Shown piece by piece: positions 23,500 through 31,429 of a stretch of 35,391 nt of DNA. This DNA is from MAG-120802 sp039796875 (GTDB lineage Bacteria > Actinomycetota > Actinomycetes > Nanopelagicales > Nanopelagicaceae). The notes under the pieces are model-generated. The model was not told the DNA's origin, ran no database searches, and saw nothing but the letters and a program-made list of their open reading frames with translations. How positions within the stretch are numbered: the first letter of the stretch is position 1; the number at the start of each line of letters is the position of its first letter. The stretch covers positions 1 through 35,391 of the forward strand of contig JBDKIY010000007.1 of the NCBI GenBank assembly GCA_039796875.1, given 5' to 3'. A program made the translations under genes and the position numbers.

Positions 23500-24933
23500 T
23501 TGGCAGAAAAGTTCAACAATAAAGTATTAATCCTCGGCGCAGGATCAGTTTTACAATCAGTTCTACCCCTTCTTATTGAGCATCTAGTAGATGCAACACA
23601 AATAACCATTATGGATCAGCGAGATAATCGCTCTCGCGTTCAAGACGCCCTAAATAAAGGCGCGACATATGTGCAAGATGTCATTAATCGTGACAATCTA
23701 GATGCACAACTATCTAAATACTTAAAGGCCGGAGATTTTCTACTTGATTTGGCTTGGAACATTGATGCCAACACAATTCTTACCTGGTGCCATGATCATG
23801 GCGTCCTCTACCTAAATACTTCAGTTGAAGAGTGGGATCCATATGAAGGTGGAGCAAATAAGCACCCACTAGAACGCACTCTGTATTACCGTCACATGCG
23901 TATGCGGGAAATGAAATCCAAATGGACTAAGACCGGCCCGACCGCAATTGTCGAACATGGTGCTAACCCTGGATTGGTTTCACACTTAGTAAAGAAATCT
24001 CTAGTTGATATTGCAACTCAAGCGCTCAAAGATGGCAAAGCCGCCAATGGAGTTGAGTCTGCACTAACCGAAGAAAGTTATAACCAGCTCGCACATCTAT
24101 TGGGTGTAAAAGTAATTCATATTTCTGAACGTGATACTCAGGTAACCAATAAGCCAAAACAATGGGGCGAGTTTGTTAATACCTGGTCAGTTGAAGGGCT
24201 TTATGAAGAAGGCGTCGCACCAGCAGAACTTGGCTGGGGTACCCATGAAAAGACACTTCCAGTAAATGGTTATGAACATCAAACCGGCCCCAAGAATCAG
24301 ATTGCGATTGCACAACCTGGTGCAACCACATGGGTTCGCTCCTGGGTTCCTAACTTTGAAATCCACGGCATGGTCATTCGCCACGGTGAAGCGTTCACAA
24401 TCTCTGATCATCTAACTGTGTGGAATGGTGAAAATGCGGTTTACCGCCCAACGGTGCACTACGCATATTGCCCAACAAATGAGGCGATCTCATCACTTAA
24501 AGAGCTAGAAATGCGCTCCTGGGATCTGCACAAAAATCAACGCATTATGAATGATGAAATCACTGAAGGCGATGATCGCCTTGGTGTACTTCTCATGGGG
24601 CATCCATACACATCATGGTGGACCGGTTCGTTGCTAGATATTCATAGCTCACGCAAACTTATTCCTGGTCAATCTGCAACAACAGTTCAAGTCTCCTCAG
24701 CGGTTTATGCCGCGGTTGCTTGGGCGATGAAAAACCCAGATAAGGGATTACTAGTTCCCGATGATCTGCCTTGGCGTGAAGTATTGGGTTATGCCGAGAA
24801 GTACTGGGGTGGAATTCACTCCGCTGCAGCAGATTGGGATCCGCTGGTAAATCGCAATGATTTGTTTGAAGGTTGGAACGACAAGAAAGTTGATCGCCAA
24901 GATCCTTGGCAGTTCACTAACTTTCTTGTGTAG
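23500..24933 (+). CDS. hss: Homospermidine synthase
   Basis: A 477-aa NAD-dependent enzyme that joins two putrescines (or putrescine and spermidine) to give sym-homospermidine. The Rossmann opening is VLILGAGSVLQSVLPLL. Family blocks include VEHGANPGLVSH, GVKVIHISERDTQ, FVNTWSVEGLYEEGVAPAEL, YRPTVHYAYCPTN and LGVLLMGHPYTSWWTG. Trp229, Glu210 and Glu237 fall at the positions I recall as key in the Blastochloris viridis enzyme. It starts at TTG 23500 after a strong Shine-Dalgarno; no better start is present. A second protein of the same fold lies at 18670-19896. The gene ends at the photolyase gene on the other strand, separated by a 16-bp duplication. Confidence 0.93.
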   Translation: MAEKFNNKVLILGAGSVLQSVLPLLIEHLVDATQITIMDQRDNRSRVQDALNKGATYVQDVINRDNLDAQLSKYLKAGDFLLDLAWNIDANTILTWCHDHGVLYLNTSVEEWDPYEGGANKHPLERTLYYRHMRMREMKSKWTKTGPTAIVEHGANPGLVSHLVKKSLVDIATQALKDGKAANGVESALTEESYNQLAHLLGVKVIHISERDTQVTNKPKQWGEFVNTWSVEGLYEEGVAPAELGWGTHEKTLPVNGYEHQTGPKNQIAIAQPGATTWVRSWVPNFEIHGMVIRHGEAFTISDHLTVWNGENAVYRPTVHYAYCPTNEAISSLKELEMRSWDLHKNQRIMNDEITEGDDRLGVLLMGHPYTSWWTGSLLDIHSSRKLIPGQSATTVQVSSAVYAAVAWAMKNPDKGLLVPDDLPWREVLGYAEKYWGGIHSAAADWDPLVNRNDLFEGWNDKKVDRQDPWQFTNFLV

Positions 24934-24954
24934 TTAAGTTCTCGTGCAGTTAAG
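24923..24954. repeat. 16-bp tandem duplication between convergent stop codons
   Basis: TTCTTGTGTAGTTAAG (24923-24938) is followed directly by TTCTCGTGCAGTTAAG (24939-24954), with 14 of 16 bases identical. The first copy holds the hss TAG stop; the second holds the photolyase stop. Confidence 0.85.
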
Positions 24955-26305
24955 GCTTGGGTGGTTTAGCAACTTTGATTTCATCAAGGCGAGCTAAGGA
25001 CTCAAGCCTTTCTGTTGCATGATCAACAATTCTTTTTGGATAACCCTTGTCATAACCAGAATCAGATTCCCAAGGCTCGTGCGCATCTGCCGCACTTAAA
25101 TGAGCCAACTCTGGAATGTATTTCTTTATGTAATCCGCTTCTGGATCAAACCTTTTCCCCTGCTCGATCGGATTAAAGACTCGGTAATAAGGCGAGGCAT
25201 CGGTTCCGCAACCTGCAGTCCACTGCCAACCATGCGAATTTGAAGCTACATCATTATCAATTAAATACTTCATAAAAAAGTTAGCACCATGCTGCCACTC
25301 GATATGTAAATCCTTTACTAAAAATGAAGCCACGACCATGCGAGCGCGGTTATGCATCCACCCTTCCGTAACTAGCTGGCGCATTGCAGCATCTACAAAT
25401 GGAAACCCGGTCTTGCCCTCACACCAAGCGGAAAATTGCTTACCGGGCTTGTCATAACGCATCTTCTTGAATTTAGCATCGTAATAATCTCGAGAGGTAT
25501 GTGGGTTGTGGTGCATAACATCGGCATAAAATTCTCGCCAAGCTATCTCTTTGCGATAAACCTCATGCCCGGCTGAGCTGCCTAACGCTGCCAAAATTGT
25601 CCGAGGATGTATTTCACCCCAGCGCAAATGTGGACTGAGCCGACTTGTGCCTTCAATGCCAGGAATATTTCTAGCATCGCCATAATCATCCGCTGCTTTT
25701 TTCAAGAAATTCTTAAATCTTGCGACCGCAGCTTTTTCTCCCGCCTCTTGAATTTGTAATCCGGCTGGCAAGCTCCAATTAGGAATTTGCTGATCGGCTT
25801 TTTTCGGTGAAACCCAGTTGGGATTTTTTGGCGCAGCAACTGGTGCACGCCAACCATGAGCTAACCATGCTCGATAAAAAGGTGTGTAAACCCGGTAAGG
25901 GGTGTCATCGCCCTTTCGAACTCGACCCGGCGCGACGGCATAACCACTTCCTAATTGTTGCAGTTGGATTCCCGCCGCTTTAACTTCGGCATCTCGAGCT
26001 TCACCATACGGTGCAAATGGAAAAGCGCTATGAACTGAATCAGCTTTATACCTCTGCATGACATCTTTGATTACCTCTGCAGGGTTACCGCTAATGACAA
26101 AAAGGTTTCCATTCAAACTCTCATTTAGAGATTTCAAAGATGCGGCAAGGTATGCGCGCCGATGATCTCCTGCGCGTTGTGATATTTCATCATCCATGAT
26201 GAACAGCGGGATCACTTCATCAGCTTCATCAAAGGCGGCCAAGAGCGCTGGGTTATCTGCCAACCTCAAATCGCGGCGAAACCAGAAGATAGCTCTTTTG
26301 CTCAT
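24950..26305 (-). CDS. phr: Deoxyribodipyrimidine photo-lyase (class I CPD type)
   Basis: Repairs cyclobutane pyrimidine dimers with blue light, using FAD and an antenna chromophore. The N-terminal alpha/beta domain begins IFWFRRDLRLADNPALL. The FAD domain has TSRLSPHLRWGEIHPR, WREFYADVMHHNP, TGFPFVDAAMRQL, EGWMHNRARMVVASFLVKDL and NSHGWQWTAGCGTDASPYYRVFNP, with the Asn near the flavin N5 kept as in photolyases. The start is ATG 26305 (451 aa); a TTG four codons upstream is the alternative. It faces the esterase gene across 17 bp. The enzyme fits a sunlit-water habitat. Confidence 0.95.
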   Translation of the reverse strand: MSKRAIFWFRRDLRLADNPALLAAFDEADEVIPLFIMDDEISQRAGDHRRAYLAASLKSLNESLNGNLFVISGNPAEVIKDVMQRYKADSVHSAFPFAPYGEARDAEVKAAGIQLQQLGSGYAVAPGRVRKGDDTPYRVYTPFYRAWLAHGWRAPVAAPKNPNWVSPKKADQQIPNWSLPAGLQIQEAGEKAAVARFKNFLKKAADDYGDARNIPGIEGTSRLSPHLRWGEIHPRTILAALGSSAGHEVYRKEIAWREFYADVMHHNPHTSRDYYDAKFKKMRYDKPGKQFSAWCEGKTGFPFVDAAMRQLVTEGWMHNRARMVVASFLVKDLHIEWQHGANFFMKYLIDNDVASNSHGWQWTAGCGTDASPYYRVFNPIEQGKRFDPEADYIKKYIPELAHLSAADAHEPWESDSGYDKGYPKRIVDHATERLESLARLDEIKVAKPPKP

Positions 26306-26322
26306 GGCATGATTCAACCATT

Positions 26323-27135
26323 ATGAAAGAAATTCGGCGCTATCAAGTAAGAGGAATCCCTGGCGCGGTAACTCGAGCTGATTTTGCCGGCCGTATTGTT
26401 GATTTTTGGGCTCCCGAAGGGGGTTCAGAGCATCTCCTGGTTGCACATGATGGACAGAATATTTTCGATCCCCGCACCGCAACTCATTTGAGACAGACTT
26501 GGAAATTAACGCAGAGCGCCATTCGGGTCGCAAAAGAAAATAATCAAAAACCCCCTTTGGTTATTGGGGTATTTCATAGCTCCAACAAAACCAATCCGCA
26601 TGGTCGAATCAAAGATTTAACCCCGGAAGATATTTTCCGCACCGGAGTCCAGCCCAGCAAGCCAATTTCCGATTTATCAATTGATGATTTAAATGGCAAT
26701 CAATATCTTGAAAGCATTTGGAATACAATCCTTCCCGCCATCGCGCAAGACACTAATTCAAAAATAAGTCCGGAGAAAACTGCAATGCTTGGCTCCTCCA
26801 TGGGCGGTTTGGCCACTCTCTATTCATTTGCAAATCACAGCGCCAAATTTCATACCGCCTTGGCATTTTCCCCACATTGGGTCTTAGCAGGAAATGAATT
26901 AGTTGATAAGTTAATTGAAAAGCTGCCTTCACATCATGGTCGCAAATTATGGATGAGTCGCGGTACTAAAGGACTTGATGCCAGCTATGAGCCATTCCAA
27001 TTGCGAGCTGATGATTTAGTACGAAGTAAAGGATGGAACAGCAACTTCGTATCCAAGGTTTTTCACCGCACCGGGCACAACGAAAGATCCTGGTCCAGCT
27101 ATGTTGATGAGGCTTTAAGGTTTTGGTTTTCGTAA
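26323..27135 (+). CDS. Putative esterase (alpha/beta hydrolase, esterase D type)
   Basis: A 270-aa alpha/beta hydrolase of the esterase D/Fes family. The N-terminal part has RIVDFWAPEGGSEHLLVAHDGQNIFD, typical of these enzymes. The nucleophile elbow is GSSMGGLATLY, with Ser near 158. The likely acid is in the stretch SRGTKGLDASYEP, and the His is in HRTGHNERSW near the C-terminus. No signal peptide is seen, so it acts in the cytosol. The natural ester is unknown. It converges with citrate synthase, and both stop codons lie in one hairpin. Confidence 0.88.
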   Translation: MKEIRRYQVRGIPGAVTRADFAGRIVDFWAPEGGSEHLLVAHDGQNIFDPRTATHLRQTWKLTQSAIRVAKENNQKPPLVIGVFHSSNKTNPHGRIKDLTPEDIFRTGVQPSKPISDLSIDDLNGNQYLESIWNTILPAIAQDTNSKISPEKTAMLGSSMGGLATLYSFANHSAKFHTALAFSPHWVLAGNELVDKLIEKLPSHHGRKLWMSRGTKGLDASYEPFQLRADDLVRSKGWNSNFVSKVFHRTGHNERSWSSYVDEALRFWFS

Positions 27136-27155
27136 GAGTTATTAATTAACTCTTA
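27133..27155. terminator. Compact hairpin containing both convergent stop codons
   Basis: TAAGAGTTA (27133-27141), loop TTAAT, and TAACTCTTA (27147-27155) form a perfect 9-bp stem. The left end is the esterase TAA and the right end is the citrate synthase TAA read on the other strand. A short TTT follows on the plus side. The stem is AT-rich, so termination strength is uncertain. Confidence 0.5.
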
Positions 27156-28268
27156 TTTGTGCACTCCGGGAACGCTCGCGTCCCAACCCTTCACATCTTC
27201 TGGTTTGCGTGGTGCTTTACCAATGTAACGAGCCGAAGGGCGGATCAAGCGACCGGTGCGCTTTTGTTCCAAAATGTGTGCTGACCATCCTGCGGTGCGC
27301 GCAGAGGTAAACATAGGTGTGAACATATGTGCAGGAACCTCAGCAAAATCAAGAAGTACTGCAGCCCAGAATTCAACATTGGTTTCTAATACACGATCTG
27401 GACGACGTTCACGTAACTCTGCAAGTGCCGCCTCTTCCAATGCTTTTGCAACTTCATAACGTGGTGCGCCAAGTTCTTCACAGGTGCGACGCAAAGTGCG
27501 AGAACGTGGATCTTGGGCGCGATAAACACGGTGACCAAATCCCATCAAGCGTTCGCCTTTATCTAACAAATCTTTAACGTAGGCACGAGCATCGCCACGC
27601 TTTTCAACCTCTTCAATCATGTGCAACACACGAGATGGTGCGCCACCATGAAGTGGACCAGACATTGCACCAATTGCACCTGAGATAGATGCTGCAACAT
27701 CAGCACCAGTTGAAGCGATAACGCGAGCGGTAAATGTTGAAGCGTTCATTCCATGTTCGGCAGCTGAAACAAAGTAAGCATCAATTGCGCGAACATGCTT
27801 TGGATCTGGTTCGCCTCTCCAGCGAATCATCATGCGCTCTACAACAGTGTGTGCTTTATCAACCTCTGATTGTGGAACCATCGGTTGCCAAGTACCGCGT
27901 GCAGATTGCGCAACATATGAAAGCAACATAACGGAAACGCGAGCCAAATTACTGCGCGCCTCTTCATCAGAAATATCAAGTAGTGGCTTCAATCCCCAAG
28001 CAGGTGCCAACATTGCAATGGCTGATTGCACATCGACGCGAACATCACCGGAGTGAATTGGAATTGGGAATGGTTCTGCGGCAGGAAGTCCGGGATTAAA
28101 TTCATCATCAACTAGCAATCCCCAAACATTTCCGAAGGAAACTCGACCAACTAGATCATCGATATCGACACCGCGATAACGCAGTGCACTTCCCTCTTTA
28201 TCTGGTTCAGCAATCTCTGATTCAAATGCGATTACGCCTTCAAGACCGGGTTTAAAGTCATCTGCCAT
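27153..28268 (-). CDS. citA: Citrate synthase (CitA type)
   Basis: Condenses acetyl-CoA and oxaloacetate in the first step of the TCA cycle. The 371-aa length fits the short bacterial class. Catalytic parts are visible: AAEHGMNASTFTARV (first His), GPLHGGAPSRVLHM, MGFGHRVYRAQDPR (second His) and VLLDFAEVPAHMFTPMF (Asp). The N-terminus GLEGVIAFESEIA and the ALRYRGVDIDDLV block are family hallmarks. In several actinobacteria this gene lies near pdxH and serC, as here. ATG 28268 is preceded by CAGAAT seven bases upstream. It is divergent from pdxH, with 86 bp between. Confidence 0.95.
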   Translation of the reverse strand: MADDFKPGLEGVIAFESEIAEPDKEGSALRYRGVDIDDLVGRVSFGNVWGLLVDDEFNPGLPAAEPFPIPIHSGDVRVDVQSAIAMLAPAWGLKPLLDISDEEARSNLARVSVMLLSYVAQSARGTWQPMVPQSEVDKAHTVVERMMIRWRGEPDPKHVRAIDAYFVSAAEHGMNASTFTARVIASTGADVAASISGAIGAMSGPLHGGAPSRVLHMIEEVEKRGDARAYVKDLLDKGERLMGFGHRVYRAQDPRSRTLRRTCEELGAPRYEVAKALEEAALAELRERRPDRVLETNVEFWAAVLLDFAEVPAHMFTPMFTSARTAGWSAHILEQKRTGRLIRPSARYIGKAPRKPEDVKGWDASVPGVHK

Positions 28269-28354
28269 GCGCCGTATTCTGCCCCTTCACCCATGGTCAG
28301 CCAAATAGCCGACCCCGAGATGACCTAGCGCTTAAAGTGAGGTTCGATACACCC

Positions 28355-29026
28355 ATGACCGAACTAGACCCTGCCGAAATTAATCGAGCTGAAATTCGTG
28401 CCATGCGTCGTTCCTATGGTGAGCAAGGACTTTCAGAGGATTCGGTCTCATCCGATCCAATAAAACAGTTTCAGCTTTGGCTAAAAGATGCGGCGGAAAA
28501 TAAATTCGTGGTTGAACCAAATGCGATGGTGTTATCAACTGTTAACCAGGATTCCCCGACCTCTAGAACTGTTTTACTCAAAGATGTCGATGCAAATGGA
28601 TTTACTTTTTTTACTAATTATGAGTCCCGCAAGAGTCAACAGATTTTTAACAATGCAAATGTCTCTCTGCTTTTTCCTTGGTACCCATTAGAGCGCCAAG
28701 TGATTGTGCTTGGTGCCGCCAAAAAAATTGCTGAACAAGATTCCGCTGATTATTTTGCAACCCGTCCCTGGTCGAGCCAAATAGGAGCTTGGGCCTCATC
28801 TCAATCTGCACCACTGGCCTCTCGAGCAGAGTTAGAAAAACGCTGGAGTGATTTTGCGCAGCAATATCCGGAAGGAAGTGAAGTTCCTAAACCTCCGCAC
28901 TGGGGTGGGTTTGTTGTTTCTCCATCAAGTATCGAGTTTTGGCAGGGCCGATATTCACGCCTGCATGATCGTTTGAGATACACCAAGGAAAATGGCAGCT
29001 GGAATATGGCTCGGATCTATCCATAA
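28355..29026 (+). CDS. pdxH: Pyridoxamine 5'-phosphate oxidase
   Basis: An FMN enzyme that oxidises PNP/PMP to PLP. The 223-aa product from ATG 28355 starts MTELDPAEINRAEI. FMN and substrate motifs are NAMVLSTVN, SRTVLLKDVD, FTNYESRKSQQI, RQVIVLGAA and SSQSAPLASR. The end is PPHWGGFVVSPSSIEFWQGR...DRLRYT...WNMARIYP. A GTG at 28337 would add six residues; ATG aligns better with relatives. PLP made here is the cofactor of SerC, encoded 24 bp downstream. Confidence 0.95.
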   Translation: MTELDPAEINRAEIRAMRRSYGEQGLSEDSVSSDPIKQFQLWLKDAAENKFVVEPNAMVLSTVNQDSPTSRTVLLKDVDANGFTFFTNYESRKSQQIFNNANVSLLFPWYPLERQVIVLGAAKKIAEQDSADYFATRPWSSQIGAWASSQSAPLASRAELEKRWSDFAQQYPEGSEVPKPPHWGGFVVSPSSIEFWQGRYSRLHDRLRYTKENGSWNMARIYP

Positions 29027-29037
29027 TGACTATCAGT

Positions 29038-29043
29038 TAGGCT
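29038..29043 (+). promoter_or_regulatory. Predicted -10 element of serC
   Basis: TAGGCT lies seven bases before ATG 29051 in the 24-bp gap after pdxH. There is no Shine-Dalgarno; near-leaderless transcription is possible. Confidence 0.4.
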
Positions 29044-29050
29044 ATGCACT

Positions 29051-30172
29051 ATGAGCGAGATAAAGATTCCCGATAATTTGAAACCAAAAGATGGTCGCTT
29101 TGGCTGCGGTCCATCAAAGATTCGCCCGGAGGCTCTACAGGCTCTCTCCGCATCAGGTGCTTCAATTCTCGGAACTTCACATCGCCAAAAAGCGGTTAAG
29201 CATGTTGTAAATCGTGTTCGCACCGGTTTGTCATCACTATTTGATCTGCCCGAAGGTTATGAAGTTGTCTTGGGTAATGGTGGCTCCACAGCATTTTGGG
29301 ATATCGCAACCTTCAATTTAATTGAAAAAAAATCACAGCACCTTAGCTTTGGAGAGTTTTCCTCAAAGTTTGCTTCCGCCGCAAAAGAAGCTCCATTTCT
29401 AGAAGATCCTTCAGTTATTAAGTCAGAGCCTGGTTCTCATCCATTGCCGGTCGCAGAATCTGGTGTCGATGTTTATGCCCTTACCCATAATGAAACTTCA
29501 ACCGGTGTTGCTATGCCTATCAAGCGACCTGCAGGAACCGATGGCGCTTTGGTATTAGTTGATGCGACTAGTGCTGCTGGCGGATTAGCGGTTACTGCAA
29601 AAGAGTTTGATGCTTATTACTTTGCACCACAAAAATCCTTTGCCTCAGATGGTGGACTTTGGATCTCCTTGATGAGCCCAGCCGCAATTGAGCGCGTAGC
29701 GAAAATAAAGGAAAGCGGTCGATGGGTTCCTGCATTTTTTGACTTAAGTATTGCTATTGAAAATTCACGTCTAGATCAGACCTACAACACTCCAGCGGTC
29801 GCAACACTTATTTTGTTAGCAGAACAGATTGAGTGGATGAACAACAATGGCGGAATGAGTTTTGTTTCTGGTCGCACCGCAAAGTCGGCTGAAATTATGT
29901 ATGGCTGGGCAGAAAAAACCTCTTACACAACTCCATTTGTCACCGATGCTGCAATGCGCTCAAACGTGGTTGCCACAATTAACTTTGATGACAGCATTGA
30001 TGCGTTAGAAATTGCCAAAGCATTACGTGCCAACGGCATCGTAGACACAGAGCCTTATCGCAAGCTGGGCAAGAACCAGCTACGAATCGGCATGTTCCCA
30101 GCCATTGATCCAGATGACATTTCAGCACTCACCACATGTATTGAATACGTGGTTGAAAACCTGAAGAAATAA
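29051..30172 (+). CDS. serC: Phosphoserine aminotransferase
   Basis: A PLP enzyme of serine synthesis that moves an amino group from Glu to 3-phosphohydroxypyruvate. The 373-aa form is the actinobacterial type: GRFGCGPSKIRPEAL, LGTSHRQKAVKHVVNRVRTGL, LGNGGSTAFWD, THNETSTGV, and VDATSAAGGLAV with the PLP-ring Asp at 171. The Schiff-base Lys195 is in FAPQKSFASDGGLW. The C-terminus keeps EPYRKLGKNQLRIGMFP. It follows pdxH by 24 bp and precedes an MFS gene by 9 bp. Confidence 0.96.
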   Translation: MSEIKIPDNLKPKDGRFGCGPSKIRPEALQALSASGASILGTSHRQKAVKHVVNRVRTGLSSLFDLPEGYEVVLGNGGSTAFWDIATFNLIEKKSQHLSFGEFSSKFASAAKEAPFLEDPSVIKSEPGSHPLPVAESGVDVYALTHNETSTGVAMPIKRPAGTDGALVLVDATSAAGGLAVTAKEFDAYYFAPQKSFASDGGLWISLMSPAAIERVAKIKESGRWVPAFFDLSIAIENSRLDQTYNTPAVATLILLAEQIEWMNNNGGMSFVSGRTAKSAEIMYGWAEKTSYTTPFVTDAAMRSNVVATINFDDSIDALEIAKALRANGIVDTEPYRKLGKNQLRIGMFPAIDPDDISALTTCIEYVVENLKK

Positions 30173-30181
30173 ACAAATATC

Positions 30182-31348
30182 TTGACTGGAATAACCTACA
30201 AACGCGACAAAATCTTTTGGTTGTTGGCGCTACAGACCGGCGTCTTTGGAATATTCATGGGCGGCTTTGGTCCAGCTCTTCCATTATTGCGCGCAGATCA
30301 AGGAACTTCGGCAGCTATTGCGGGACTTCATGGAACCGCCCTTGGTCTAGCCTCCATTATTGCGGGCTACTTAAATGCACCTGTAGTTCATAAATTTGGC
30401 AGATACAAAAGCATTTGGTTAGGGCTAATTGTTTTTAATGTCGGTGCGATGTCTTTCATAGTCTTACCAAAACCCTGGCAAACCATTACCGCAATATTGA
30501 TCGCTGGAATTGGTTTATCTACAGCGGTCAACAATTCCTTCACCTATTTGTCCTCTCACTACAAACAGAATTCAGCACGCGCTCTATCTCAAGCCAATGG
30601 TGTTAACTCATTTTTTGTACTACTCGGCAACTTTGTAGTTGGAATGATCGCAGGTTCACAATTTAGTTGGCGGCTTGGTTTAATTCTTTGTCTACCTTTT
30701 GCCATTATTTTGTACTTGCTTCTGGGCAGACAACACAATCCAGAACACATTCCTGATGATGCAGGCAGACAGCGTGGTTCTCTTTCTACGAGATACTGGT
30801 TGAGTTGGACTGGATTGCTCTTCACAATCGCAGCTGAGTTTGCCATTGCGTTCTGGGGTGCTGCTTTGCTGCGTGAAAAGACAGGTGTTTCGGCATCAAC
30901 TGCAACCACCTTGATGCTGGCCTTCCCACTGGGAATGATGGTGGCGCGCTGGTTTGGAACTTATGTATTTCCTAATTTAAGTGTTGATGCCAGATTGAAG
31001 ATGATTATTTCTGTGCAGGGATTTTCCTTTATGGTCTTCTGGACCTCTGAGATCGTCCTAACATCATTTATCGCACTCTTTGCCGTTGGATTAGGTACCT
31101 CAATGCAGTTCGCGCTCTCATCTCTTCGGTTGTTATCTATTGAAAAAGATAAACCCGATCTAGCCATGGGTAAATCCAGCTTAAGTGCCGGAATTGCGAT
31201 CGGACTATCTCCTCTTTTCTTGGGCTTTCTCGCAGATGCCTACGGCATTGTGAATGGCTTCCTTTTAGTACCAGTTTTAATTGCTTTGGCATTTATTATT
31301 GTGGCGTTGGTGCCATCGGATTCAAAGAGCGCAAAGGTAGAGAAGTAA
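30182..31348 (+). CDS. MFS transporter, substrate unknown
   Basis: A 388-aa protein with about 12 predicted helices. The loop 2-3 motif is NAPVVHKFGRYKSIWLGL, close to the MFS G-x-x-x-D-R/K-x-G-R-R pattern but with Ala-Pro and His replacing usual residues. The opening MGGFGPALPLLRADQGTS recalls sugar or drug/H+ antiporter types. Nothing fixes a substrate or direction. It starts at TTG 30182 with no Shine-Dalgarno, 9 bp after serC, so it probably depends on readthrough from the serC transcript. A later start would delete helix 1. Confidence 0.85.
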   Translation: MTGITYKRDKIFWLLALQTGVFGIFMGGFGPALPLLRADQGTSAAIAGLHGTALGLASIIAGYLNAPVVHKFGRYKSIWLGLIVFNVGAMSFIVLPKPWQTITAILIAGIGLSTAVNNSFTYLSSHYKQNSARALSQANGVNSFFVLLGNFVVGMIAGSQFSWRLGLILCLPFAIILYLLLGRQHNPEHIPDDAGRQRGSLSTRYWLSWTGLLFTIAAEFAIAFWGAALLREKTGVSASTATTLMLAFPLGMMVARWFGTYVFPNLSVDARLKMIISVQGFSFMVFWTSEIVLTSFIALFAVGLGTSMQFALSSLRLLSIEKDKPDLAMGKSSLSAGIAIGLSPLFLGFLADAYGIVNGFLLVPVLIALAFIIVALVPSDSKSAKVEK

Positions 31349-31429
31349 ATGAATTACAAAACCCGCAGAATTGTTACTCTGGCAATACTTTTCAGCTTAG
31401 TCTTTTTTGTCCTCGTAAGCGGGCTCTAA
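31349..31429 (+). CDS. Possible 26-aa single-helix membrane microprotein
   Basis: ATG 31349 follows the TAA of the MFS gene with no gap, and TAA 31427-31429 ends it. The peptide has a basic head (MNYKTRRIV) and then one hydrophobic helix (TLAILFSLVFFVLVSGL), the form of many bacterial membrane microproteins. It overlaps the 3' end of the opposing MFS gene by 33 bp. Coupled translation from the MFS transporter and a role at that transporter are possible. It could equally be chance, since the overlap explains part of the frame. Confidence 0.35.
   Translation: MNYKTRRIVTLAILFSLVFFVLVSGL

Noticed and set aside
28286..28321. 11-codon ORF (MVSQIADPEMT) between citA and pdxH
   Set aside because: Too short to separate from chance; no promoter or exact junction supports it.
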